A stretch of 64,000 nucleotides of DNA from Clostridia bacterium (GTDB lineage Bacteria; Bacillota; Clostridia; Christensenellales; Christensenellaceae), in the NCBI GenBank assembly GCA_017439085.1, contig JAFRTU010000007.1:124001-188000 (forward strand), in the 5' to 3' direction. Made by a program: the position numbers and the translations under genes. The notes beneath the pieces were generated by a model, which was not told the origin of the DNA, searched no databases, and saw nothing but the letters and a program-made list of their open reading frames with translations. Positions 44,524 to 53,122 of this stretch are shown one piece after another. Numbering within the stretch: position 1 is the first letter of the stretch; every line of letters begins with the position of its first letter.

Positions 44524-44552
44524 GGGATCTGGATAATCCGGATCCCTTTTTT
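44524..44552 (+). terminator. Intrinsic terminator of the Gly-rich protein gene
   Basis: GGGATC-T-GGA and TCC-G-GATCCC pair (44524-44533 with 44537-44546), followed by TTTTTT. Confidence 0.85.
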
Positions 44553-44567
44553 ATTCTCCCCATCTGC

Positions 44568-44596
44568 TTGAAACGTTTCCTGAAACAAACTATCAT
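44568..44596 (+). promoter_or_regulatory. Promoter with overlapping LacI-type operator before xylB
   Basis: TTGAAA (44568-44573), a 17-base spacer, and TATCAT (44591-44596). The perfect palindrome GAAACGTTTC (44570-44579), the usual core for LacI-family operators with central CG, overlaps the -35 box, so a sugar-responsive repressor (or CcpA-like protein) probably blocks this promoter. No LacI-family gene is in the window. Confidence 0.72.
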
Positions 44597-44632
44597 TTAA
44601 TCATAGAACAATGAAATAAGGAGGTCATTCAG

Positions 44633-46108
44633 ATGCTGTATATCGGCGCTGATCTCGGCACTTCCTCACTGAAGCTTCTGCTCGTGAACGACAAGGGCGA
44701 GATCCTTAACTCCGTAACCAGGGACTATCCCCTTATCTTCCCTAGACCCGGCTGGTGCGAACAGGATGCCAATGAGTGGTGGAATGCTTTCGTCCCTGCG
44801 GTAAAGTCTCTTTTAGACGGGCATGATCCTGATGAAGTAAAGGCCATAGGTCTCGGCGGACAGATGCACGGACTCGTGATACTGGATGACAAAGATGAGC
44901 TCATAAGGCCCGTTATCCTCTGGAACGACGGCAGGACCGACGAAGAGACCGCATACCTTAATAACGTGATCGGCAAGGACAGACTTGCAGAGTATACCGG
45001 TAACATTGCATTTGCAGGCTTTACCGCTCCGAAGCTCCTGTGGATGAAGAAGCATGAACCGGAGAATTTCAGCAGGATCTCCAAGATCATGCTCCCGAAG
45101 GACTATATCAACTATCTCCTCACGGGAGTTCATTCCTGCGACTATTCCGATGCCAGCGGGCTTTTGCTCCTGGATGTAAAGAACAGATGCTGGAGCAGGG
45201 AGATGCTGGAGATCTGCTCAGTAAGGGAGGATCAGCTCCCTAAGCTTTTTGAGAGCTATGAGGTGACAGGAACGATCAAAAAGGAGGTCGCAGAGCTTCT
45301 TGGCCTTCCCTGTGACGTGAAGGTCATTGCCGGAGCCGGTGACAATGCCGCCGCAGCAGTCGGAACAGGTACCGTGGGAGACGGAGCCTGCAACATCAGT
45401 CTCGGTACCAGCGGCACTATCTTCACCAGTTCAAGTAAATTCGCCATAGACCCCATGAACAGCCTCCACGCCTTTGCACATGCAGACGGGACCTACCATC
45501 TGATGGGAGTCCTCCTGTCAGCTGCCAGCTGCAACAAATGGTTCTGTGAAGAGATACTCGGGACCGATGACTTCAATCATGAACAGGAAGGCATGGAAGA
45601 AACACTGGGAAAGAACAATATCTTCTTCCTCCCCTATCTCATGGGTGAGAGGAGCCCCATCAACGATACTTATGCAAGAGGCCTCTTCATAGGGATGAGC
45701 ATGGATACTTCCAGACGCGACATGGTGCAGGCGGTACTCGAAGGAGTTGGCCTCTGTGTCAGGGACTGCGTCGAAGTCTCAAGGAAGATCGGAGTTGACA
45801 TAAAAAGGAGCAAGCTCTGCGGAGGCGGTGCAAAGAGCCCTGTATGGAGAAAGATCATTGCAAACGTGCTTGATATCCCTATCGACATACCCGTGACCGA
45901 ACAGGGACCGGGATACGGAGCAGCGATGCTCTGCATGGTCGGAACGGGACTCTATAAAGACGTTAAGGATTGTGCCGATGCGCTAATACATGTAAAGGAA
46001 ACGGTGTATCCGGATCCGGAACTGGTAGTTGCATATGACAGGATGTATGAGAAGCACAAGCTCCTCTACCCTGCCCTCAAGGATTTCTATGAGGTGATGA
46101 ACAGATGA
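44633..46108 (+). CDS. xylB: Xylulokinase or related FGGY sugar kinase
   Basis: Phosphorylates a ketopentose (or related ketose) with ATP; 491 residues of the FGGY family. LYIGADLGTSSLKLLLVNDKG is the N-terminal phosphate loop, GGQMHGLVILD matches the xylulokinase substrate loop, NDGRTDEE follows, and the second domain has GAGDNAAAAVGTG, NISLGTSGTIF and CGGGAKSPVWRKI. AAGGAGG precedes the ATG. It overlaps the DUF4867 gene by four bases and a sugar isomerase follows, which suggests an isomerase-kinase pathway. The exact sugar is not certain. Confidence 0.9.
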   Translation: MLYIGADLGTSSLKLLLVNDKGEILNSVTRDYPLIFPRPGWCEQDANEWWNAFVPAVKSLLDGHDPDEVKAIGLGGQMHGLVILDDKDELIRPVILWNDGRTDEETAYLNNVIGKDRLAEYTGNIAFAGFTAPKLLWMKKHEPENFSRISKIMLPKDYINYLLTGVHSCDYSDASGLLLLDVKNRCWSREMLEICSVREDQLPKLFESYEVTGTIKKEVAELLGLPCDVKVIAGAGDNAAAAVGTGTVGDGACNISLGTSGTIFTSSSKFAIDPMNSLHAFAHADGTYHLMGVLLSAASCNKWFCEEILGTDDFNHEQEGMEETLGKNNIFFLPYLMGERSPINDTYARGLFIGMSMDTSRRDMVQAVLEGVGLCVRDCVEVSRKIGVDIKRSKLCGGGAKSPVWRKIIANVLDIPIDIPVTEQGPGYGAAMLCMVGTGLYKDVKDCADALIHVKETVYPDPELVVAYDRMYEKHKLLYPALKDFYEVMNR

Positions 46109-46740
46109 AGATTTCAAGTGTATTTGATGATGAGTTCAGGGAATACGGAAGAGTCATAACCGGATATCCGATGGATGAGCTCATAGAGAGCATGAGATCC
46201 ATACCTCTCCCCGAAACGGGAACGGCATATGAACCCGATATCGACGTACTTAAAAAATGCGGAGTCTTCCCTCTTTTCAGCCGGAACCTCTTCGGAGGCC
46301 AGGAGATAGAGCTCGGGATGTGCTGGGGCAGCAATACGAAACTCAACTGCCTTGAATATCACAGAGACAGTGAGTTCAATGTCGGATCCAATGATTTCAT
46401 ACTCCTGCTAGCAAAGAGGTGTGACATCAGGGACGGAAAGCTGGACACAAAAAAGGTAGTCGCATTCTTCGTTCCGAGAAGGACCCTTATTGAGGTATTT
46501 GCCACCACGCTTCACTATGCTCCTTGCGATGCAAAGAGCGGCGGACATTTCAGGGTCGCTGTAGTGCTTCCCAAGGGTACCAATACACCTAAGGAAGACA
46601 TCATAGAGATAGATGATGAGGACCGTCTCCTGTTTGCCAGAAACAAATGGCTCCTGGCCCACGAGGACGCTCCGGAGGCAGCTCAAGGTGCGTACATAGG
46701 ACTCACCGGTAAGAATATAGACATCAGTGAATTCATCTGA
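46105..46740 (+). CDS. DUF4867 family protein (cupin-like)
   Basis: A 211-residue protein of the clostridial DUF4867 family. It contains ELGMCWGSNTKLNCLEYHRDSEFNVG near residue 72, with Glu, His and Cys that could form a metal site, and FVPRRTLIEVFATTLHYAPC near residue 127, both suggesting a cupin-type fold. The family lies beside sugar isomerases and kinases, and here it sits between xylulokinase and isomerase with coupled start (ATGA). It may handle an anomer or aldonate step, but no activity is established. Confidence 0.78.
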   Translation: MKISSVFDDEFREYGRVITGYPMDELIESMRSIPLPETGTAYEPDIDVLKKCGVFPLFSRNLFGGQEIELGMCWGSNTKLNCLEYHRDSEFNVGSNDFILLLAKRCDIRDGKLDTKKVVAFFVPRRTLIEVFATTLHYAPCDAKSGGHFRVAVVLPKGTNTPKEDIIEIDDEDRLLFARNKWLLAHEDAPEAAQGAYIGLTGKNIDISEFI

Positions 46741-46758
46741 TAGATCAGGAGGAATATC

Positions 46759-48237
46759 ATGACCAATATACCAGTAGTAAAATTAGGACTCATAGCAGTT
46801 TCAAGAGACTGCTTCCCCATCCGTCTCTCCGAGATGAGAAGGATGAACATCAAAAAGGCATACGAGGGTGAACTTTATGAATGCCCCGTCACAGTCGAGA
46901 ACGAGCTCGACATGTTAAGGGCAGTCGATGACGTTAAGGAAAAAGGATGCAACGCTTTAGTAGTGTTCCTCGGAAACTTCGGACCTGAAACGCCTGAGAC
47001 CCTCATCGCAGAAAAGTTCGACGGGCCCTGCATGTTCGTTGCTGCAGCCGAAGGAGACGGTGACCTCATAAACGGCAGAGGCGATGCTTTCTGCGGTATG
47101 CTGAACTGCTCATACAATCTCGGTATGAGACATCTAAAGGGATATATCCCGGAGTACCCTGTCGGTACGGCTGAAGACATTGCGGGAATGATCGAAGACT
47201 TCATTCCTGTCGCAAGGGCGGTCCTCGGAGTAAAAGGGCTAAAGATAATCACCTTCGGTCCACGTCCTCAGGACTTCTTCGCGTGCAATGCCCCGATAAA
47301 AGGCCTCTATGAGCTCGGAATCGAGATAGAAGAGAACTCGGAGCTGGACCTCCTCGTCTCCTACAGAGAGCATAAGGATGACCCGAGGATAGAAGATGTC
47401 TGCAAGGACATGGCTGACGAGCTTGGAATGGAAGGAAACAACTATCCGGAGCTTCTGCCGAGGATGGCTCAGTTCGAGCTCACCCTTTTGGACTGGATAG
47501 AGAATCATAAAGGCGCAAGAAAATATGTTGCCCTGGCAGATAAGTGCTGGCCTGCATTCCCGAAAGAATTCGGCTTTGAGCCCTGTTTCGTGAACTCCAG
47601 ACTTGCTACAAGGGGCATTCCCGTTGCCTGCGAGGTTGACATTTACGGAGCACTCTCGGAATATATAGGCGCATGCATATCGAATGATGCCGTAACTCTT
47701 CTCGACATCAACAACTCTGTTCCGAAGAGCATGTGGGAGAGCGAGATAAAGGACAGGTTCCCCTATTCCCTCACCGATACATTCATGGGTTTCCACTGTG
47801 GAAATACGCCAAGCTGCAAGATGTGCTCCGACAGAGCTGTCAAGTTCCAGCTCATACAACACAGACTCCTTGAACCGGAGGGAAGCGAACCCGATTTCAC
47901 CAGGGGCACTCTCGAAGGTGACATCGCTCCTGGAGAGATAACCTTCTTCCGTCTACAGTGCGACAGTGAAGGCAATCTAAGGAGCTATATAGCAGAGGGT
48001 GAAGTTCTGCCCGTAAGGACTACTTCCTTCGGAGGCATAGGAGTGTTCGCTATCAGTGAGATGGGCCGCTTCTACCGCCACGTACTCATAGAGAAGAGAT
48101 ATCCGCATCATGGAGCTGTTGCATTCGGACATCACGGAAAGTTCCTGTTCGAGGTCTTCAAGTTCCTGGGAGTGAAGGACATCAGCTATAACCAGCCAAA
48201 GGCCCTTCCATATCCTACTGAAAACCCCTGGGCTTGA
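46759..48237 (+). CDS. L-fucose/L-arabinose isomerase family protein
   Basis: A 492-residue aldose-ketose isomerase homologue of the fucose isomerase-like group (COG2407). VVFLGNFGPETPETLIAEKFDGP lies in the N-terminal domain. Candidate metal ligands are Glu in VACEVDIYGALSEYI (about residue 295), the Asp in LLDINN, and His in GFHCGNTPSCK (about residue 352). It probably turns an aldose into the ketose that the upstream kinase phosphorylates. No aldolase or epimerase follows, so the phosphorylated product must be processed elsewhere. It ends the operon at a strong terminator. Confidence 0.87.
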   Translation: MTNIPVVKLGLIAVSRDCFPIRLSEMRRMNIKKAYEGELYECPVTVENELDMLRAVDDVKEKGCNALVVFLGNFGPETPETLIAEKFDGPCMFVAAAEGDGDLINGRGDAFCGMLNCSYNLGMRHLKGYIPEYPVGTAEDIAGMIEDFIPVARAVLGVKGLKIITFGPRPQDFFACNAPIKGLYELGIEIEENSELDLLVSYREHKDDPRIEDVCKDMADELGMEGNNYPELLPRMAQFELTLLDWIENHKGARKYVALADKCWPAFPKEFGFEPCFVNSRLATRGIPVACEVDIYGALSEYIGACISNDAVTLLDINNSVPKSMWESEIKDRFPYSLTDTFMGFHCGNTPSCKMCSDRAVKFQLIQHRLLEPEGSEPDFTRGTLEGDIAPGEITFFRLQCDSEGNLRSYIAEGEVLPVRTTSFGGIGVFAISEMGRFYRHVLIEKRYPHHGAVAFGHHGKFLFEVFKFLGVKDISYNQPKALPYPTENPWA

Positions 48238-48273
48238 TACGAGAACATTCATAAAAGAGTCATAAAGAAATGT

Positions 48274-48317
48274 GACCCCCAAAAGTTAGATTCTGGTCTA
48301 TCTTTTGGGGGTCTTTT
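48274..48317 (+). terminator. Strong terminator of the sugar operon, resembling IS3-type ends
   Basis: GACCCCCAAAAG (48274-48285) and CTTTTGGGGGTC (48302-48313) form a perfect 12-bp stem, extended by TAGA/TCTA, and followed by TTTT. The arm sequence CCCCCAAAAGTTAGA resembles terminal repeats of some IS3-family elements, but no transposase is nearby. Confidence 0.88.
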
Positions 48318-48356
48318 CATCTGTAACGTACTATTATGGGCTTTCAGATCTGATGT

Positions 48357-49457
48357 TCACTCTCTTTTGATCTCACCCATATAGTTTCCGGTATTTCCTA
48401 CGACTTTTTTCAGAAAATCCTTGAATACCTCCCTGGTAACGCTCCTGGAATCCTCATCCATGCCCCTGTAGCTCCTGTAAAGCTTTATCATTCCCTTGAG
48501 TTTGTTGCTGTTCAGTTCCTTCAGCGTTCCGGAGTTCGTATTCTCGAGTATCCTGTATACTGAGTTAAAGAAGCTCTCCCTCTTCTCAGAGTCAAGATCT
48601 TTTAGCCAGTCCCTGAATGAATCTCTCATAACTATTCCCACAGGAGACAGCATACCGTATTCCGTAAAGGCTTTACCCAAAACTTCCCAGGTATAAAGGT
48701 CATGCTGCTTAAGGCCTTTCTCACAGCTCTTTATCACATGAAGATATTCCCTGTGTCCGAGGAGCGTCCCTATCATGGAAGTCTGAGGAACAATGACTTT
48801 TATCTTCGGAAGCATCTCGTTATACTCACAGCTATTCAGTAATTCGTCATTGAAACCCGGGCCGTCGAAATTGAATACCATCCTTGTGCTGTTTCTGATT
48901 TTTTCTGAAGAGAAGCAGGCTGCATACACAGACAGATTCCCTCCTTTGGAATGTCCAGTGAATATGGCAGGATTTCTAAAGACTTCCAAAACGTCAACAG
49001 CATATCTGGAAGCAGCCTCCTGAGATGGTATCCTCTCCATGAAAGACATGTTGAAATCCTCTTTCCAGCCCGTGAAAGTACTGTCTGTCCCCCTGAAGGC
49101 GATCACGGGAGTTTCAACTCCGTTTCCATTGTTGCAAAGGAAAGTGACCCCTGCGAACTGGAGCTGCTCCTGTTCATCGAGAATGCTCCTGAACAGAGTC
49201 GCCTTAACGTCACCGAAACGGACTGAAGCCCCCGCCAGCCTTATGAGCTCAGGATCGTTCTCATTAAGTATCTTTCCCCCTTCATAAAGCTGAGAAGCCG
49301 ATCTGAGGGTCACCCTGACGGAACTGTCATCTCCGAGGATCTTCGAAAAATCGAGATACGACAGTCTTGCGAATATGAGTGCATCTATATCATTAAGGGG
49401 ATCCTTATCAAAAGACAAGTCCCCTCTCCATTTTATGTAGTCAAGTATGTTAGTCAT
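48357..49457 (-). CDS. Mbeg1-like lipase family protein (DUF2974)
   Basis: A 366-residue alpha/beta hydrolase-fold protein. TNILDYIKWRGDLSFDKDPLNDIDALIFARLSYLDF is the standard N-terminus of this family. PVIAFRGTDSTFTGWKEDFNMSF is the lipase-3-like region and IFTGHSKGGNLSVYAAC holds the nucleophile Ser (GHSKGG). The C-terminal 100 residues are helical and charged. It probably hydrolyses a lipid or acyl ester. The ATG at 49457 gives the family N-terminus; an ATG at 49472 is inside the terminator hairpin of the degV gene. No Shine-Dalgarno is visible. Confidence 0.83.
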   Translation of the reverse strand: MTNILDYIKWRGDLSFDKDPLNDIDALIFARLSYLDFSKILGDDSSVRVTLRSASQLYEGGKILNENDPELIRLAGASVRFGDVKATLFRSILDEQEQLQFAGVTFLCNNGNGVETPVIAFRGTDSTFTGWKEDFNMSFMERIPSQEAASRYAVDVLEVFRNPAIFTGHSKGGNLSVYAACFSSEKIRNSTRMVFNFDGPGFNDELLNSCEYNEMLPKIKVIVPQTSMIGTLLGHREYLHVIKSCEKGLKQHDLYTWEVLGKAFTEYGMLSPVGIVMRDSFRDWLKDLDSEKRESFFNSVYRILENTNSGTLKELNSNKLKGMIKLYRSYRGMDEDSRSVTREVFKDFLKKVVGNTGNYMGEIKRE

Positions 49458-49484
49458 ATAAAAAAGGCCCATATCTCTATGGGC
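49458..49484 (-). terminator. Terminator of degV, abutting the lipase start
   Basis: Minus strand GCCCAT-AGAGAT-ATGGGC followed by C and TTTTTT, which ends at the ATG of the next gene (49457). It begins 8 bases after the degV stop. Confidence 0.75.
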
Positions 49485-49491
49485 TATTTTG

Positions 49492-50352
49492 TCATACAGT
49501 CATGAACAGGATCCCGAGGCAGTTCGGCCCACAGTGACATCCTATCGTGGTGCTTGCTACGGTAACGTGGATCTCGTTGAAATCCGCATGCTTCTCTATC
49601 GCTTTTCTCACCGTATCCACATAGCTCATGTCTTCAAGTGATGAATATGTGATGAAGATCCTCGAAAGATCGAGAGCCGGATACTGTTCAAGCGTATCCT
49701 CCACATAATGCTTGAGGACTTTCTTAAGGTTTCCCCTGTATTTCTTTCCTACGCTCATGGATCCGCTCGTATTGTCCACTACTATGCAGGGCTTGAGGTT
49801 AAGTACTCCTGCTGAGAGTGCAACGACTCCTGAGCATCTGCCGCCTGCATGCATGAACTTAAGGGTATCGAGGATAAAGCTGGTATGGACCTTTCCCCTG
49901 AGTCTTTCTATCCTCTCTTTTATCTCTTCAGGCTCAAGATCTTCGGCTATCATTTCAGCAGCCTTTATGACAAGAAGTCCTATTCCCGTTGAAAGATTGA
50001 ATGAGTCGATCACATATACGTGCTCCCCTATTCTTCTTGCAGCCTCCAGACAGTTCTTATATGACGCTGTAAGCGCTCCTCCGAGGGTGAAATGAATGAC
50101 ATCAATACCCTTGTCGGTCCACTGTCTGAAATACTGCTCATAGTCATATGAGTTAATGGCAGCAGTCTTAGGTAACACCTTCCTGTCGAAATACGCATCG
50201 TATACATCCTTTGGTGTAATTGTCACGTTATCAAGATAATCCTTGTCCTCAAGGATTATATGGTACGGATATATCTCCACATTATATCTGTCTCTGAGTT
50301 CCTTTGTAAGGTCGCAGGTGCTGTCAGAGCTCAGTATGATTTTTCTTTCCAT
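49492..50352 (-). CDS. DegV family protein, probable fatty-acid-binding FakB
   Basis: A 286-residue DegV fold protein. KIILSSDSTCDLTKELRDRYNVEIYPYHI is the typical N-terminus with the Ser/Thr residues that hold the fatty-acid carboxylate; FTLGGALTASYKNCLEAA and VYVIDSFNLSTGIGLLV follow. DegV proteins present fatty acids to FakA (encoded at 20867-22465). The ATG at 50352 is favoured by GGAGA seven bases upstream. A longer reading frame reaches 50445 but has no family similarity there. It is monocistronic. Confidence 0.9.
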   Translation of the reverse strand: MERKIILSSDSTCDLTKELRDRYNVEIYPYHIILEDKDYLDNVTITPKDVYDAYFDRKVLPKTAAINSYDYEQYFRQWTDKGIDVIHFTLGGALTASYKNCLEAARRIGEHVYVIDSFNLSTGIGLLVIKAAEMIAEDLEPEEIKERIERLRGKVHTSFILDTLKFMHAGGRCSGVVALSAGVLNLKPCIVVDNTSGSMSVGKKYRGNLKKVLKHYVEDTLEQYPALDLSRIFITYSSLEDMSYVDTVRKAIEKHADFNEIHVTVASTTIGCHCGPNCLGILFMTV

Positions 50353-50470
50353 ATGTCTCTCCGTTTCATACTGTTTTATATATTTTAACCCCATTGGTGT
50401 AAAAGATAAACGAAAGAATGACATAAACACTTTCCCAGACGTCATGCAAGGTCGCCGCCAACGGCACGTA

Positions 50471-50500
50471 TTAAAAAACAGCGGTGATTTATGGTATCAT
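50471..50500 (+). promoter_or_regulatory. Possible promoter of the peroxiredoxin-like gene
   Basis: TTAAAA (50471-50476), an 18-base spacer, and TATCAT (50495-50500), 38 bases before the ATG. The -35 match is modest. Confidence 0.42.
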
Positions 50501-50538
50501 ATACTGGAAACATTAGAAGTTCGAAAGGAGCGACTGAA

Positions 50539-51084
50539 ATGGCTAAACTTGAAGTAGGACAGATATTCCCCGATATAGAGGTCGATCTCTTATACGGAGG
50601 AAAAAAGAACATAAAGGAAGTATTCGATGCTGACAAGACCGTGATCTGGTGTCTCAGATATGTGGGATGCACGGTCTGCAGATATGACATACACCTTGCT
50701 CAGCAGAGATATGATGAAGTCACCGCAAAGGGCGGAAAGCTCGTTTTCATGCTGCAGAGCAGAAGGGATATCCTGGAGAAGGAATTCGAGAACATACCTC
50801 TCCCCTTTGACATTATAATGGACCCCGAGATGAAGATCTATGAAGAGCTCGAAATCAAGCCCGCAGCATCCATGGAAGAGCTTGGCGGAGGAAAGATGGG
50901 AGAGCTCATGGAAAAAGGCGCGGCTGCAAAGGCAGCAGGCTTCTCTCACGGAGAATATGAGGGCAACGAACAGCAGCTTCCTGCCATGTTCATGGTGGAT
51001 AAGGACGGAAAGATCGAATTTGCACATTATGCCAAGGACATAATGGACATGCCCGTACTTGACGATGTTCTCAAAATGCTCTGA
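50539..51084 (+). CDS. Peroxiredoxin-like (AhpC/TSA, thioredoxin-fold) protein
   Basis: A 181-residue cytosolic thioredoxin-fold protein. KLEVGQIFPDIEVDLLYGG begins the domain as in AhpC/TSA proteins; VIWCLRYVGCTVCRYD holds a CxxC pair and a third upstream Cys, where a peroxiredoxin would have PxxxTxxC. The Pro-Thr environment of a true peroxidatic site is therefore not conserved, so it may be a disulfide oxidoreductase rather than a peroxidase. GGAG precedes ATG 50539. It is monocistronic. Confidence 0.8.
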   Translation: MAKLEVGQIFPDIEVDLLYGGKKNIKEVFDADKTVIWCLRYVGCTVCRYDIHLAQQRYDEVTAKGGKLVFMLQSRRDILEKEFENIPLPFDIIMDPEMKIYEELEIKPAASMEELGGGKMGELMEKGAAAKAAGFSHGEYEGNEQQLPAMFMVDKDGKIEFAHYAKDIMDMPVLDDVLKML

Positions 51085-51102
51085 TGATTAACCGATGAAC
51101 TG

Positions 51103-51128
51103 AGCCGGTCCTATAAGGACCGGCTTTT
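51103..51128 (+). terminator. Intrinsic terminator of the peroxiredoxin-like gene
   Basis: AGCCGGTCC (51103-51111) pairs with GGACCGGCT (51117-51125) around TATAA, followed by TTT. Confidence 0.88.
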
Positions 51129-51211
51129 CCATTTTTCCGAATAGTCCACAAAAGTGACTCTTTCCGGTCCATCTATGGTATATTAAATAAAAAAACAAAG
51201 GATAATATCCA

Positions 51212-53122
51212 ATGAAAAAGATATTTAGGATAACTGCTATTGTCCTGCTCCTCACATTCAGTCTTTCTCTTCTTACCGGCTGTATGAATGGGTTCCTGAA
51301 GGATTTCTTTGAAAAATACTTCGGAAAGATCTCCGAGCTTCCGATACCTGGCTCATCTTCATCATTTGTATCCGAGCCCGTCGGTTCCTCTTCAGAGGTC
51401 ACTTCTTCAGGCATCATATCATCATCCGTCGTGCCTGAACCTGAACCGGATCCCGTTATAACTGATGACAGAGCTGATGCTCCTACTGCAATAGAAGATC
51501 CGTCATACTCCCCTGATATAGTGGTGAGTTTCGAAAACATGCCCTATAATCAGCTCAGCGCGACCAGGATCTCAGAAAGGCTTAAGGAGATCGGTAAGCT
51601 CCTGAGAATCGAAACGGATCATGAGAAGATCGATGAACTCGTCAATGAAGCCGAGCAGCTCATAGGTGATTACAACTATGCGTTCACTCTTGCGATGATC
51701 CGCTCGGACCTTGATCCCTCGGACGAATACTGGAATGCGGAATATGACTATCTCAGAGACCATTATTATTCCCAGATCTCCATAGCCTCTACGGCATTCC
51801 TGAAGGATCTGTACCATTCTCCGGAAGCCAAATACATATCCGAGGAATTCGATATTGCGATCCCTGATGATCCCGACGCCGAGCCCGATTATGACGAGGA
51901 AGCCCTTTCCCGACTGAACTCGAAGCTCTCGAAGCTTCTGGGAGACTACTCCGATATGGTCAGCATGTCAACAATAACATATCACGGTGAGGAGTATACC
52001 TATTACGAGATCAACGCTCTTTCCGATCCTTATGCATACAAGGACGCTCAGGCGATGTGGCTGGACGAATACAATCCGAAGCTTGCCGAGATATATATAG
52101 AACTAGTCAAGACCAGGACCGCCATAGCCAAGCTCATGGGATACGACAATTACCTCGACTATCTGTTTAGCAGTGAAGGCTACTCATATACCCCTGAAAT
52201 GGCGTCCCAGCTCATAGACAACATAATAAAATATGTCGTTCCCGAGTTCTCCGAACTTAAGGATATAGGCTATATATACGGCCCTGAGGTCGACGTTCCG
52301 TTCGACGAATTCATGAAGTGGCTGAAAGATGCCTTCAAGAAGATGGGCGACAATTTTACGGGAGTCCTGGACATACTTGAAAAATACGGACTCTACGATT
52401 ATGAGGCAAGGAAATACAAAAAGTCGGAATACACCATCTACATAGACAGATATGAGGTCCCCTTCATGATGACCTGCTATAAACGGGATTTCAGCAGCAT
52501 CCAGACGTTCATACATGAGTTCGGTCATTCATATGAGCAGTACATGTCATACAACAGATATGATGACGATGTGGACATGAGCGAGATATTCTCACAGACC
52601 CTCGAACTTCTCGTATCCCGTCATTTCGATCTGTATTTCGATATCGATACTACACAGATGCTGCAGTACGATGCTCTCTCCTCAATCTGCCAGACACTGC
52701 CGGGACAGGCCTTCTTCACTCTTTTTGAGTTCGAAGCATATTCCATGAATGAGGAGGAACTCACGGTCGAAAATCTGAACAAACTGGCAAGGAACTGTGC
52801 AGAAAAGCTGGATCTGTATAATGAGGATTATCCCGATTCATATGCAAGGAACTGGGTAACCGTGAGCCATATATTCGACACCCCTGTTTACACATTCAGC
52901 TACGTCACTTCTGCAAGCGTTGCGCTCCAGATCTGGAAGATCTCAAGGACAAATGAGCAGAAGGCTTTGGAAACATATGATAAACTCATAACCGCATCCT
53001 CCACGAGTTTCCTTGATATCATAAAGGAAGCAGGTCTCAAGAGTCCCTTCGAGGAAGAGACCATGAAGGATATAGGAAAAATAATCAACAAATATCTGGT
53101 AAATGAAAGCTGGGGAGAATGA
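51212..53122 (+). CDS. M3-family metallopeptidase lipoprotein (oligoendopeptidase-like)
   Basis: A 636-residue zinc oligopeptidase-like lipoprotein. The signal peptide is followed by the lipobox LTGC (Cys at about residue 23), then a Ser/Glu/Pro linker (residues about 45-95). The catalytic motif HEFGHSYEQYM is near residue 435, with the third ligand Glu in DMSEIFSQTLELL about 25 residues later, as in M3. The family is usually cytosolic, so a lipoprotein form suggests peptide trimming outside the membrane. The stop overlaps the murG start (ATGATGA). Confidence 0.87.
   Translation: MKKIFRITAIVLLLTFSLSLLTGCMNGFLKDFFEKYFGKISELPIPGSSSSFVSEPVGSSSEVTSSGIISSSVVPEPEPDPVITDDRADAPTAIEDPSYSPDIVVSFENMPYNQLSATRISERLKEIGKLLRIETDHEKIDELVNEAEQLIGDYNYAFTLAMIRSDLDPSDEYWNAEYDYLRDHYYSQISIASTAFLKDLYHSPEAKYISEEFDIAIPDDPDAEPDYDEEALSRLNSKLSKLLGDYSDMVSMSTITYHGEEYTYYEINALSDPYAYKDAQAMWLDEYNPKLAEIYIELVKTRTAIAKLMGYDNYLDYLFSSEGYSYTPEMASQLIDNIIKYVVPEFSELKDIGYIYGPEVDVPFDEFMKWLKDAFKKMGDNFTGVLDILEKYGLYDYEARKYKKSEYTIYIDRYEVPFMMTCYKRDFSSIQTFIHEFGHSYEQYMSYNRYDDDVDMSEIFSQTLELLVSRHFDLYFDIDTTQMLQYDALSSICQTLPGQAFFTLFEFEAYSMNEEELTVENLNKLARNCAEKLDLYNEDYPDSYARNWVTVSHIFDTPVYTFSYVTSASVALQIWKISRTNEQKALETYDKLITASSTSFLDIIKEAGLKSPFEEETMKDIGKIINKYLVNESWGE

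Noticed and set aside
48274..48317. Insertion sequence at the end of the sugar operon
   Set aside because: No transposase frame or second end lies nearby; only a terminator hairpin with a resembling arm is present.
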